A stretch of 64,000 nucleotides of DNA. Origin: Halogranum rubrum. GTDB taxonomy: Archaea > Halobacteriota > Halobacteria > Halobacteriales > Haloferacaceae. A program made the position numbers and the translations under genes. Below, piece after piece: positions 33,648 through 40,945 of this stretch. The stretch spans positions 310,001 to 374,000 of the forward strand of contig NZ_FOTC01000001.1 in the NCBI RefSeq assembly GCF_900114455.1. The letters are read 5' to 3'. Under the pieces are notes generated by a model. The model was not told the origin of the DNA, did no database searches, and was given only the letters and a program-made list of their open reading frames with translations. How positions within the stretch are numbered: position 1 is the first letter of the stretch; every line of letters starts with the position of its first letter.

Positions 33648-35093
33648 CTACTGACCTCCAAAGACGAGAGATTTGACCACGACAGGAACCGTCTGACTCG
33701 ACAACATCGGCTCACCGACGTCGAGATAATCGCCGTCACTCACAGCAATCTCGTCGATGACGATGAGCGGCGACAAGTCACTCGAACTCGCTCGCAGACA
33801 TTGCGCGAGTGCTTTCGCACAGTTCTGTCTCGGAACGAGTACGACTGGCAACTGCGTGTCGACGTAGCCGGCGTCCACATAGCCCTGCGTGAGTGCCTGT
33901 GCAAGAGTCTGCATGCGGGCGTACGAGAGCGACCCAACGTCGGGGAGGGCTACTGCAAGCCCTGCTAACTGCTCTGTTTCATGGAGAGCAAGCCCATGTT
34001 CCAACTGCCGACACACCTCCGCAGCGAGTGACGTACAATCTGTGCCAGCGAGCGACACCTCGACGACGGGGAGGTTTCGCAGTGGGAGGACGTCTTCGTC
34101 GAGCGACACTGTGGTCCCACTGAAAGACGTCGTCTGTGTTCCGGCACCGATGACAGTCGCCCGAATCGTCTCGTTCGGCGAGCGGTACGCCAGCGGAGAC
34201 GACTCGAGTCGGTCCCGGATTGCTGCGGCGAGGAAGTTGCCGAAGTCTCCGTACGCGAACGTCTCTGTATCTGTGTCCGATGCGATTAGCTGTCCGACGC
34301 CACCGCTGAAGCAAACCCCATCGAGCGATCGGGCGGCGTACTCGCCATCCCCGATGGTGAGTGCCTTCGTCGTCGAACTGCGCCCACTTCCGTCGATAGT
34401 CTCGAAAACTACATCAGCCATCAACGCGGCCAGTTCGTGGAGCTCTCCTTCTGTCGGACGAGACCCGACGTCCAGAGAGAGGCCTGCGGTTTCCAGCAAC
34501 TGCGCCGCCGGGACAGAGACGTGCGTAATCGTCCCGCTCGTGTCAAATCGGAGCAGTCGACCGCCGACGTCGAGACACCGCGTTTCGACGACCGAGTCAC
34601 CGGCGAACAGACACATGTTGGTCGTCCCGCCACCGATGTCGACGTTGAGAATCGTCGCCTCTCGCTCTCGTGCCCACGCCGCAGCCCCCGAGCCGGTACC
34701 AGCTAGCACGGATTCTAGTTCGGGACCTGCCGCAGCGACGACGAACTCGCCAGCGTCGGCCGCAATACGCGTCACCAACTCTTCGGCGTTCGTCTTGTAC
34801 GAGGACTCGCCAGTGACGATGACGGCACCGCTGTCGATGCTCGCAGGGGTGTAGCCTGCGTTCTCGAACTCGGTCGTAACGAGGTCGGCAATCGCATCGA
34901 CATCGAGCGTCTGGTGGTCCAAAAGCGGCGTCTCGTAGATAGTCCCTCGATAGACGATGTCGGTGTCCTCGATTTCGACGTTCACCGCACCGAGTCCTGT
35001 CGTCGAGAGGGTGAGTTCACTGATTATCAGCTGTGTCGTCGTGGTGCCGATATCGATACCGACGCTCGTGAGGGTGGGTGTCTCTGTGGCCAT
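33648..35093 (-). CDS. eutA: Ethanolamine ammonia-lyase reactivase EutA
   Basis: 481 residues. ASKHA-type ATPase motifs: GIDIGTTTTQLIISE at the N-terminus and NVDIGGGTTNMCLFAGD near 170-186. LTIGDGEYAARSLDGVCFSGGVGQL near 245-270 is typical of EutA. It exchanges damaged cobalamin for fresh adenosylcobalamin on EutBC in an ATP-dependent way. It starts 11 bases after the EutC stop and is the last gene of the eutBCA unit. Confidence 0.92.
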   Translation of the reverse strand: MATETPTLTSVGIDIGTTTTQLIISELTLSTTGLGAVNVEIEDTDIVYRGTIYETPLLDHQTLDVDAIADLVTTEFENAGYTPASIDSGAVIVTGESSYKTNAEELVTRIAADAGEFVVAAAGPELESVLAGTGSGAAAWAREREATILNVDIGGGTTNMCLFAGDSVVETRCLDVGGRLLRFDTSGTITHVSVPAAQLLETAGLSLDVGSRPTEGELHELAALMADVVFETIDGSGRSSTTKALTIGDGEYAARSLDGVCFSGGVGQLIASDTDTETFAYGDFGNFLAAAIRDRLESSPLAYRSPNETIRATVIGAGTQTTSFSGTTVSLDEDVLPLRNLPVVEVSLAGTDCTSLAAEVCRQLEHGLALHETEQLAGLAVALPDVGSLSYARMQTLAQALTQGYVDAGYVDTQLPVVLVPRQNCAKALAQCLRASSSDLSPLIVIDEIAVSDGDYLDVGEPMLSSQTVPVVVKSLVFGGQ

Positions 35094-35104
35094 CGTTCAC
35101 CCCG

Positions 35105-35833
35105 TCACTCCAAGTCGAGACCGCTTCCCTGCTGTTCGTGCATCGTCGCCACGAGTTCGACGATCTGTGCGCCCGCCTCAATCGCCGGCAGCCCATCCGG
35201 GTGGATGTTCGATATCACCGACTTTTTCGCCGTTGGCTTCCCTCGCTCGGGGCCATAGACCAGGTACGCGCTCAGACTTTTCGCGGTGTTCAGCCCTGGC
35301 CGTTCCCCGATGAGGTTCACCACGATCTCCGCCTCGAGTTCCTCGCCGATGGCGTCCATCACGTCGACACGGCCGAACTCCACGAACAGCGGTGTGCCGA
35401 CGGTGAAGCCCCGTTCTTCGAGTCCATCGATGAGAATCGGCAGGAGGTCACCAACGTTCGCGTCGACGGCGGTCGAACTGAGGCCATCACAGACGACGAG
35501 TTGCACGTCTGGTGCGTGAATGCACGCTTCGCGGAGTTCCGTGACTGTCGCGTCGCTGATCTCTCGACCCAAATCTGGCCGGGCGAGATACTCGTCTTGA
35601 TCCGATACACGGCTCGTGATCTTGTGAAGCCCTGCTCGTTCGATTGTTTCCTCGGAGACACGTGTGAGCACGGCGTCGCGAGCCCGCGCATGATCCGCCC
35701 GAAAGGACAGTACCGACGCCGTTCGTGGCCGGCGACCACTGCGGCCAACTCCGAGTCGAGATGGACTCGCCTCGAGGATTCGATCGAGTGCTGTCTCGTC
35801 GTCGCCGTCGGCACGCGATTCAGCATCGGTCAT
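35105..35833 (-). CDS. eutC: Ethanolamine ammonia-lyase small subunit EutC
   Basis: 242 residues from the ATG that overlaps the EutB stop by four bases; upstream in-frame codons lie inside eutB and are rejected. Landmarks: SPSRLGVGRSGRRPRTASVLSFRADHARARDAVLTRV, QLVVCDGLSSTAVDAN and VVNLIGERPGLNTAKSLSAYLVY, followed by the C-terminal Ile-His-Pro-Asp-Gly-Leu-Pro stretch. It binds adenosylcobalamin together with EutB and lies at the subunit interface. Confidence 0.93.
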   Translation of the reverse strand: MTDAESRADGDDETALDRILEASPSRLGVGRSGRRPRTASVLSFRADHARARDAVLTRVSEETIERAGLHKITSRVSDQDEYLARPDLGREISDATVTELREACIHAPDVQLVVCDGLSSTAVDANVGDLLPILIDGLEERGFTVGTPLFVEFGRVDVMDAIGEELEAEIVVNLIGERPGLNTAKSLSAYLVYGPERGKPTAKKSVISNIHPDGLPAIEAGAQIVELVATMHEQQGSGLDLE

Positions 35834-37236
35834 TGGGTTCCCTCCTGTCTCAAGTGTTCCTCGGGTTCGTCTAAGAAGACCGTCAGATCGCCCGCCTTCT
35901 CGGTCAACTGTCCATCTTCGACGATACCCATGGCCTCGAGCCACGACTCGAACTCCGGGGCAGGATGGACGTCGAAGATGTCCCACAGTGCAGCCGCGTC
36001 ATGGTAGCTATTCGATTGGTAGTTGAGCATCGTGTCGTCACCCATGGGAACGCTGATGAAGTAGTTCGACCCAGCAGCCGTCAGTAAGACGGCCAAGTTC
36101 TCGATATCGTTTTGGTCGGCTTGGATGTGGTTCGTGTAACAGGCGTCGATGCCCATCGAAATCCCCGTCAACTGGCCCATAAACACGTCTTCGAGCCCCG
36201 CTCGAATGACCTGTTTCCCGTCGTAGAGATACTCGGGGCCGATGAAGCCGACGACGGTGTTCACGATGAACGGGTCGTACCGCTTTGCGAGGCCGTAACA
36301 GCGCGCTTCCAACGTTACCTGATCGACGCCTGCGTGGGCATCGCTAGAGAGCTCCGAGCCTTGGCCCGTCTCGAAGTACATGAAGTTCGGCCCAGCGGCG
36401 GTACACTCGTCTTCGCCAAATGCATACGCCTCGTCGAGCAGTTCCACATCGATACCGAAGCTCTCGTTTCCGGCCTCCGTTCCAGCCAGACTCTGAAACA
36501 GCAGGTCCGCAGGCGCACCGTTCTCGACCGCCTCCATCTGCGTCGTGATGTGCGAGAGGACACAGTTCTGCGTTGGGATCTCCCACGTCTCGATGAACTC
36601 CTTCGTTATTTCGAGGAGACGCTTCGTCTGTTCAGCGTTATCCTCGACCGGGTTGATGCCGATGACGGCGTCGCCGACGCCGTACGACAGCCCTTCTCGA
36701 ATCGAGTTCCGGATGTTGTCGATGTCGTCGGTCGGGTCGTTTGGCTGGAGGCGAAACGAGAGTGTTCCCTCGCCACCGATGGTGTTGTTACAGCGCGCCG
36801 TCACGGTCATCTTCGAGGTCGCCTGAATCAGATCCAGATTCGACATGAGTTTTGCGACGGCGGCGACCATCTCGCTCGTCAGCCCCGGCCGAATCTCGGC
36901 AATCTCTCGCTCTGTCGTTTCCTCGGCGAGCAGGAACTCACGGAGCTCCGAGACGGTCCACTCACGAAGTTTCCCATATACGTCCTCGTCCACTGCATCT
37001 TGGATGACCCGTGTCACCTCGTCTTCGTCGTAGGGAATCACGGGATTCTCTCGGAGAGTCGCCAACGAAACTCGGCTGAGCGCGTCTTTGGCCGCGACCC
37101 GTTCTGCAGCGGAGTCCGCCGCAATGTCTGCGAGTTCGTCGCCGGTCTTCTCTTCGTTGGCCTTCGCTAACACCTCGGTGAGCGAGTCGAACGAATAGCG
37201 TGTCCCGGTGATTGTGGATTCAAAGTCACTGGTCAT
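35830..37236 (-). CDS. eutB: Ethanolamine ammonia-lyase large subunit EutB
   Basis: 468 residues, near the usual ~455. The TIM barrel carries VTARCNNTIGGEGTLSFRLQPND near 145-170, the substrate-binding region QNCVLSHITTQMEAVENGAPADLLFQSLAGTEAGN, and GPNFMYFETGQGSELSSDAHAGVDQVTLEARCYG. With EutC it converts ethanolamine to acetaldehyde and ammonia by a B12 radical mechanism. A palindrome covers the TATA-like site about 40 bases before the ATG. No acetaldehyde dehydrogenase, ethanolamine permease or microcompartment shell gene lies in the window. Confidence 0.95.
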   Translation of the reverse strand: MTSDFESTITGTRYSFDSLTEVLAKANEEKTGDELADIAADSAAERVAAKDALSRVSLATLRENPVIPYDEDEVTRVIQDAVDEDVYGKLREWTVSELREFLLAEETTEREIAEIRPGLTSEMVAAVAKLMSNLDLIQATSKMTVTARCNNTIGGEGTLSFRLQPNDPTDDIDNIRNSIREGLSYGVGDAVIGINPVEDNAEQTKRLLEITKEFIETWEIPTQNCVLSHITTQMEAVENGAPADLLFQSLAGTEAGNESFGIDVELLDEAYAFGEDECTAAGPNFMYFETGQGSELSSDAHAGVDQVTLEARCYGLAKRYDPFIVNTVVGFIGPEYLYDGKQVIRAGLEDVFMGQLTGISMGIDACYTNHIQADQNDIENLAVLLTAAGSNYFISVPMGDDTMLNYQSNSYHDAAALWDIFDVHPAPEFESWLEAMGIVEDGQLTEKAGDLTVFLDEPEEHLRQEGTQ

Positions 37237-37275
37237 TGGTGCTATATGGGGCGGATCGGTCTAAGTGGTAATGGC

Positions 37276-37289
37276 TAGCATTTATGCTA
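37276..37289 (-). promoter_or_regulatory. Palindrome overlapping the eutB promoter
   Basis: TAGCAT-TT-ATGCTA is a perfect 14-base palindrome. On the minus strand its centre reads GCATAAATGC, a TATA-like core about 45 bases before the eutB ATG. A regulator bound here would block promoter access. Confidence 0.45.
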
Positions 37290-37552
37290 CGCGGTAAGGA
37301 CGCTTTCAGTCTCGCAACCGCTCAGACGTCAGTCGTGTGACTAATCTCGGCACTGTCTAGTTAAGGCCAGTTTGAGAAACGAGCGGATCGTAAATCTAGT
37401 ACTTTGCTTGACCTAGAACTGCTTACAGAGTCGTTGGAAACGGCGAATTATTACGCCTGATCGGCATATAACCAGGCGGAAAACCCTGAGGCGGCCGAAA
37501 TTAGTTCTGTGGTTCAAACGAAGCGTGTATTGACGACATTGATATGGAGACA

Positions 37553-37575
37553 CACCCCTCGTTTGGAGTGAAAAA
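37553..37575 (-). repeat. ORB-like G-rich repeat, copy 1 (inverted)
   Basis: On the minus strand it reads TTTTTCACTCCAAACGAGGG followed by GTG. Identical at its core to copies 3 and 4, opposite orientation. Confidence 0.6.
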
Positions 37576-37621
37576 CAGTCGTACCTACTGGTTAAAACGA
37601 TTGGCAAATTACACTTCTTGA

Positions 37622-37695
37622 ACTGTAGAGGCGAGCAGACGCTCGGTTTGAAATCCCATGGCGGGTTCCTGCGTCTTTAGGCGTGGGAGGAGGTC
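37622..37695 (+). mobile_element. Relic of an IS200/IS605-type right end (tnpB tail / guide-RNA scaffold)
   Basis: A 9-base stem TCCTGCGTC / GGCGTGGGA (with G-U pairs) around TTTA, followed by GGAGGTCAATG, has the form of the haloarchaeal tnpB 3' end, where the sequence encodes both the protein tail and the RNA scaffold. A short ACTGTAGAGGCGAGC before it may be the decayed end of tnpB. No upstream tnpB frame survives. Confidence 0.45.
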
Positions 37696-37839
37696 AATGG
37701 AGTGTCTGAGCTGAGACGAAATCTCAGTATTCTAAGTGTTGCAGCCGACTGGATTTCAGTCAACGGAATCCGGCCCACTTAAATTCAAACAGGGTTGAGA
37801 GGATGTTATCTCATCTGCACCCTCTTTGCTCTGGTTTCG

Positions 37840-37864
37840 TTTCACTCAAAATGAGGGGTGGGTG
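37840..37864 (+). repeat. ORB-like G-rich repeat, copy 2 (degenerate)
   Basis: Reads TTTCACTCAAAATGAGGGG then TGGGTG; differs from copy 4 in the middle (AAAATG for CAAACG) but keeps both ends. Confidence 0.55.
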
Positions 37865-38119
37865 TTACTCTACTCTCATTAATCAAGGGCACCCTTAAAT
37901 CGACACGCAGATGGCTTTTGTGAGTAAAACCCATTGAGAGTCACTGTAACGGTATTATACCGGGTTTCTACATACAGGTGAAACCACCTCTGCCTATCAT
38001 CAAGAACGATTAATTCAGACCCCGCGGTGCTTCTTTTGTAGTGGTGATCTTCCTTCGCTCACATCGACTACACAAACACAGACAGGCTTCAGAACACATA
38101 TCTCGCACGAATGTGGCGC

Positions 38120-38145
38120 TTTTTCACTCCAAACGAGGGGGTGGG
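38120..38145 (+). repeat. ORB-like G-rich repeat, copy 3
   Basis: TTTTTCACTCCAAACGAGGG followed by GGTGGG; one extra G in the G-string relative to copy 4. Confidence 0.6.
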
Positions 38146-38355
38146 GTCTGAGGGTCGTCGATTATCAATAGTACTGAGTTATCCTGCCCTACCCAGTACC
38201 GACTCGGGGGTTAACAGGTCTATGCCGTCCATTTTCACCTGCAAGGGAGGTGTGTCTGAGATTTTCCTCCCTCACAAGTGTATTTCACTCGCAGCGGTGA
38301 TGGTTCCGACTGATTCACCCAGCGAAAAGAGAGTCATAGGGCCCGAAACCAGACT

Positions 38356-38382
38356 TTTTTCACTCCAAACGAGGGGTGGGTG
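38356..38382 (+). repeat. ORB-like G-rich repeat, copy 4
   Basis: TTTTTCACTCCAAACGAGGG followed by GTGGGTG. Closest copy to the start of the MFS gene's 3' end. Confidence 0.6.
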
Positions 38383-38578
38383 ACACCGTCGGCCCCCTTA
38401 GTTGGTTCTCCAAAACATAGAGAGTACGTTTCGTGAGTCACTCCGCCTGGGAGACGCTCAGGACTCGATACAATGGAACTGCGCGTTTAGATAAAACTAC
38501 CCACATCTCTCTGTCGAGAACAAACGAAGCACGTCTGAGACGTGTACGCCGGATTCACGATTGGCCTAGTTCGCGGAG

Positions 38579-39781
38579 CTACTTCGGCTCAGGCGCGCGC
38601 AGTGCGACGAGAACGCCGAGGAAGGCGACGCCACCGGCGACGAGAAACGCCGGCCCGTAGCCCGCCTGGTCGATAATGATGCCAGCGGCGATGGGTGCAG
38701 CAAACGCTCCGAGCAAGCCGATGCTCGTCAGCAGCGAGACAGCAGTGGCACGCACCGCGACTGGGACGAGTTCGGCGATGTACGAAAAGAGCAGTCCAGT
38801 GACGAGTTGGATGGCGAAGCCGACGGCGAGGACGGTGCCGACGACGACGCCAAGTTGCGAAACGAATGCGAAGGCGACGATGGCGGGGGTGGCGACGACG
38901 AACGACAAGACGACGACGGGACGACGCTTTCCATTGAACACTCTGTCGGAGATGACCCCGCTACTCGACCGTCCGACGGCTCCAATCGCCGGAAACAGTG
39001 CCGTCAGTAGGCCGCCCGTCGCCAGCGAGATATCGAATCCCTCGACGAGGTAGCTCGGTAACCAGGTGTTGACGAAGAGATACAGCGAGTAGGCGAGAAA
39101 GCAGAGCACGCAGACGGTCCAGACAGCTCGACTGGTGAACAGCGCCCGGAGCGCCGTCCGGTCAGGCGCAGCCGCGTCGACACCGGGGACGTGGCGACGA
39201 GTTGCGAGTAAGAAAATCGTGACGCCGACGACACCGAGAGCGGCGTACAGCGGGAGAATCGCCGGCCAACCAGCCACGTCCGCAACGAGCGGGCTACCGA
39301 ACTGTCCGAGCGCGAACCCAACGGGTGCGCTCGCGGTGAACACGCCGACAGCGGTTGCTCGGTGTCGAGACGCGACGGCACTGCCGACGACGTTCGCACC
39401 CGCATTCCAGAAGATGACGTACGCGATACCACCCAGAACCCGAGACACGAGTAACCAGAGGTAGGCGCCGGCGGTGGCTGCGTACCAGCCCCACACACCG
39501 GCGACGACGAGTGCGACGGTACCGAAGCAGACCACCCGACGTACCGAGAAGCGATCGAGGACGATCCCGGTGGGGATGCTCGTGACGACCGCAGTCGCAT
39601 ACATGATACTGACGAGCCAGCCTGCCGTGCTCGCTTTGAGACGCAGCGTCTCTTGGATGAGCGGCAGAACGCTCGCCGGTGCAATTTCGTAGGCTGCGGC
39701 CGCCGTCGAGAGCACGAAGAACCCAACGACGAGACCGAGCGTTTCGAGGCGAGAGCCAGTGGTGTTCGTTTGGGTGCTCAC
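38579..39781 (-). CDS. MFS transporter
   Basis: 400 residues, GTG start, about 12 membrane helices. DRFSVRRVVCFGTVALVVAGV is the loop 2-3 motif and SRVLGGIAYVIFWNAGANVVGS the fourth helix region; SGVISDRVFNGKRRPVVVLSF repeats the motif in the second half. The layout fits sugar- or anion-type MFS carriers (CynX/sialate-like), without enough detail to choose a substrate. Its 3' end faces the origin-like region. Confidence 0.85.
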   Translation of the reverse strand: MSTQTNTTGSRLETLGLVVGFFVLSTAAAAYEIAPASVLPLIQETLRLKASTAGWLVSIMYATAVVTSIPTGIVLDRFSVRRVVCFGTVALVVAGVWGWYAATAGAYLWLLVSRVLGGIAYVIFWNAGANVVGSAVASRHRATAVGVFTASAPVGFALGQFGSPLVADVAGWPAILPLYAALGVVGVTIFLLATRRHVPGVDAAAPDRTALRALFTSRAVWTVCVLCFLAYSLYLFVNTWLPSYLVEGFDISLATGGLLTALFPAIGAVGRSSSGVISDRVFNGKRRPVVVLSFVVATPAIVAFAFVSQLGVVVGTVLAVGFAIQLVTGLLFSYIAELVPVAVRATAVSLLTSIGLLGAFAAPIAAGIIIDQAGYGPAFLVAGGVAFLGVLVALRAPEPK

Positions 39782-39998
39782 TGTCTTTGTCCTCGGTTCT
39801 CTGAGCTATCGCAAACCCTTTGCTGTCTGTCCTGTGGTCGTCGCTCATCTCCACTTGACGAGTCTCTGTAGACGGGCGTGTGTACGAGGCCGAAGGGAGT
39901 TCTCCAGAGCAACGATACGGAACGTCGTCTAGCGAGTCCGCTTCGTGCTCGAAAGATAGTGTCTGAGGATATTTCCCTCAAGAGCACCAACCGTCAGT

Positions 39999-40772
39999 AT
40001 GCTCCAACTCTTCGGATATCTCTCCCTCTTTCGAACCTCGTTTCGGGTTGCGCTCAAGCAGAAGATTCGCTATCCTGCGGCTGCGCTCGCGTACTACGCG
40101 TTCGTCTCTTTCGCCCCGCTTCTCGTGTTGACGTTTGCTGCAGTCGGCAGACCGCTCGCGGTAGAGTTCTCTCGGGTGGCCCCTTCGTTTCTGACCCCGC
40201 CAGTACGGAAGCTGGTCACCCAGTCGATAACGACGGCGAACGGTCGAACCGGTGCCGGAGTGCTCGCCGTACTCGTGTTGGGGTGGTGCGGTGCGAACGC
40301 CGTCGGTGATATCCGAACCGTTATCGAACAGATCGAAGGGACGGCCCAGAACCGACTCCGGGACCTCGTTCGCGATTCGGTCGTCATCCTGGGGAGTATC
40401 GGGCTCGCACTCCTCGCTGTCGCGACGACGAGTATCCTCTTTGCGCTGCCTCCCGCCGGCCCACTCGTCGAACTCGCCTCATTTTTCGGCCTCTGGGTGA
40501 CGCTCGCTGTCGTGTTCGTCCCCCTCTACTACGTGCCGTCGCGTGTGGTAGCGACACCGCGCGCGGCGCTCCCCGGTGCGCTCACAGCTTCCTTCGGGTG
40601 GACGGTGCTCAACACTGCGCTTCACTTCTACTCGACTCACGCTGGCCAATACGCAATCTACGGAGTCCTCAGCGGAATCGTGATTCTCCTCACGAGTTTC
40701 TACCTGGCCGCGTCGCTCCTTTTGACCGGCATCATCGTCAACGACCAGCGTCAAACTGAGTCGTCCCTCTGA
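39999..40772 (+). CDS. YihY/BrkB-family inner membrane protein
   Basis: 257 residues with about six hydrophobic segments. RYPAAALAYYAFVSFAPLLVLTFAAVG near the N-terminus and FVPLYYVPSRVVATPRAALPGALTASFGWTVLNTAL near 165-205 are family landmarks, and the end YAIYGVLSGIVILLTSFYLAASLLLTGIIVND is typical. These proteins were once annotated as ribonuclease BN in error; their true role is unclear. Stand-alone gene. Confidence 0.88.
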   Translation: MLQLFGYLSLFRTSFRVALKQKIRYPAAALAYYAFVSFAPLLVLTFAAVGRPLAVEFSRVAPSFLTPPVRKLVTQSITTANGRTGAGVLAVLVLGWCGANAVGDIRTVIEQIEGTAQNRLRDLVRDSVVILGSIGLALLAVATTSILFALPPAGPLVELASFFGLWVTLAVVFVPLYYVPSRVVATPRAALPGALTASFGWTVLNTALHFYSTHAGQYAIYGVLSGIVILLTSFYLAASLLLTGIIVNDQRQTESSL

Positions 40773-40945
40773 GCGGGGTTGCTTCGAACAGGATGTATGT
40801 GACCTCGTACTCTACTCCACGGTGACACCGCGAAACAGCAGTGACCGCTCTGTCGGCGTGCTCTGCTCAGTCGGCCGAGTCGACCCACCGACTGTGTCCG
40901 CGTGACACGACTCAAAAAACGGCGTCGTTCGACTGCTTTCCGGGT

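Larger units (their letters stand above)
37237..38578. other. Gene-free 1.3-kb region, candidate replication-origin-like locus
   Basis: No credible coding sequence: short frames lack haloarchaeal codon bias and none matches a family I know. The stretch is markedly less GC-rich than its surroundings. It contains four copies of a G-rich element (listed separately), one inverted relative to the other three, and an IS right-end relic. Additional degenerate copies may exist near 38232 and 38282 (TTTTCACCTGC, TTTCACTCGCAG). The layout resembles haloarchaeal origins, but no orc1/cdc6 gene is adjacent. Confidence 0.45.

Noticed and set aside
36112-37170. 352-codon plus-strand open frame over eutB
   Set aside because: Antisense shadow; EutB is unambiguous on the other strand.
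37553-38382. CRISPR array reading of the repeated element
   Set aside because: Only four copies, mixed orientation, spacing of 230-290 bases, and no cas gene.
38111-38383. 90-codon frame across the G-rich repeats
   Set aside because: It runs through two repeat copies and lacks haloarchaeal codon bias; not a protein gene.
39999-40772. Ribonuclease BN annotation for the YihY-family protein
   Set aside because: Historical misannotation of the family; the sequence is a membrane protein without nuclease motifs.
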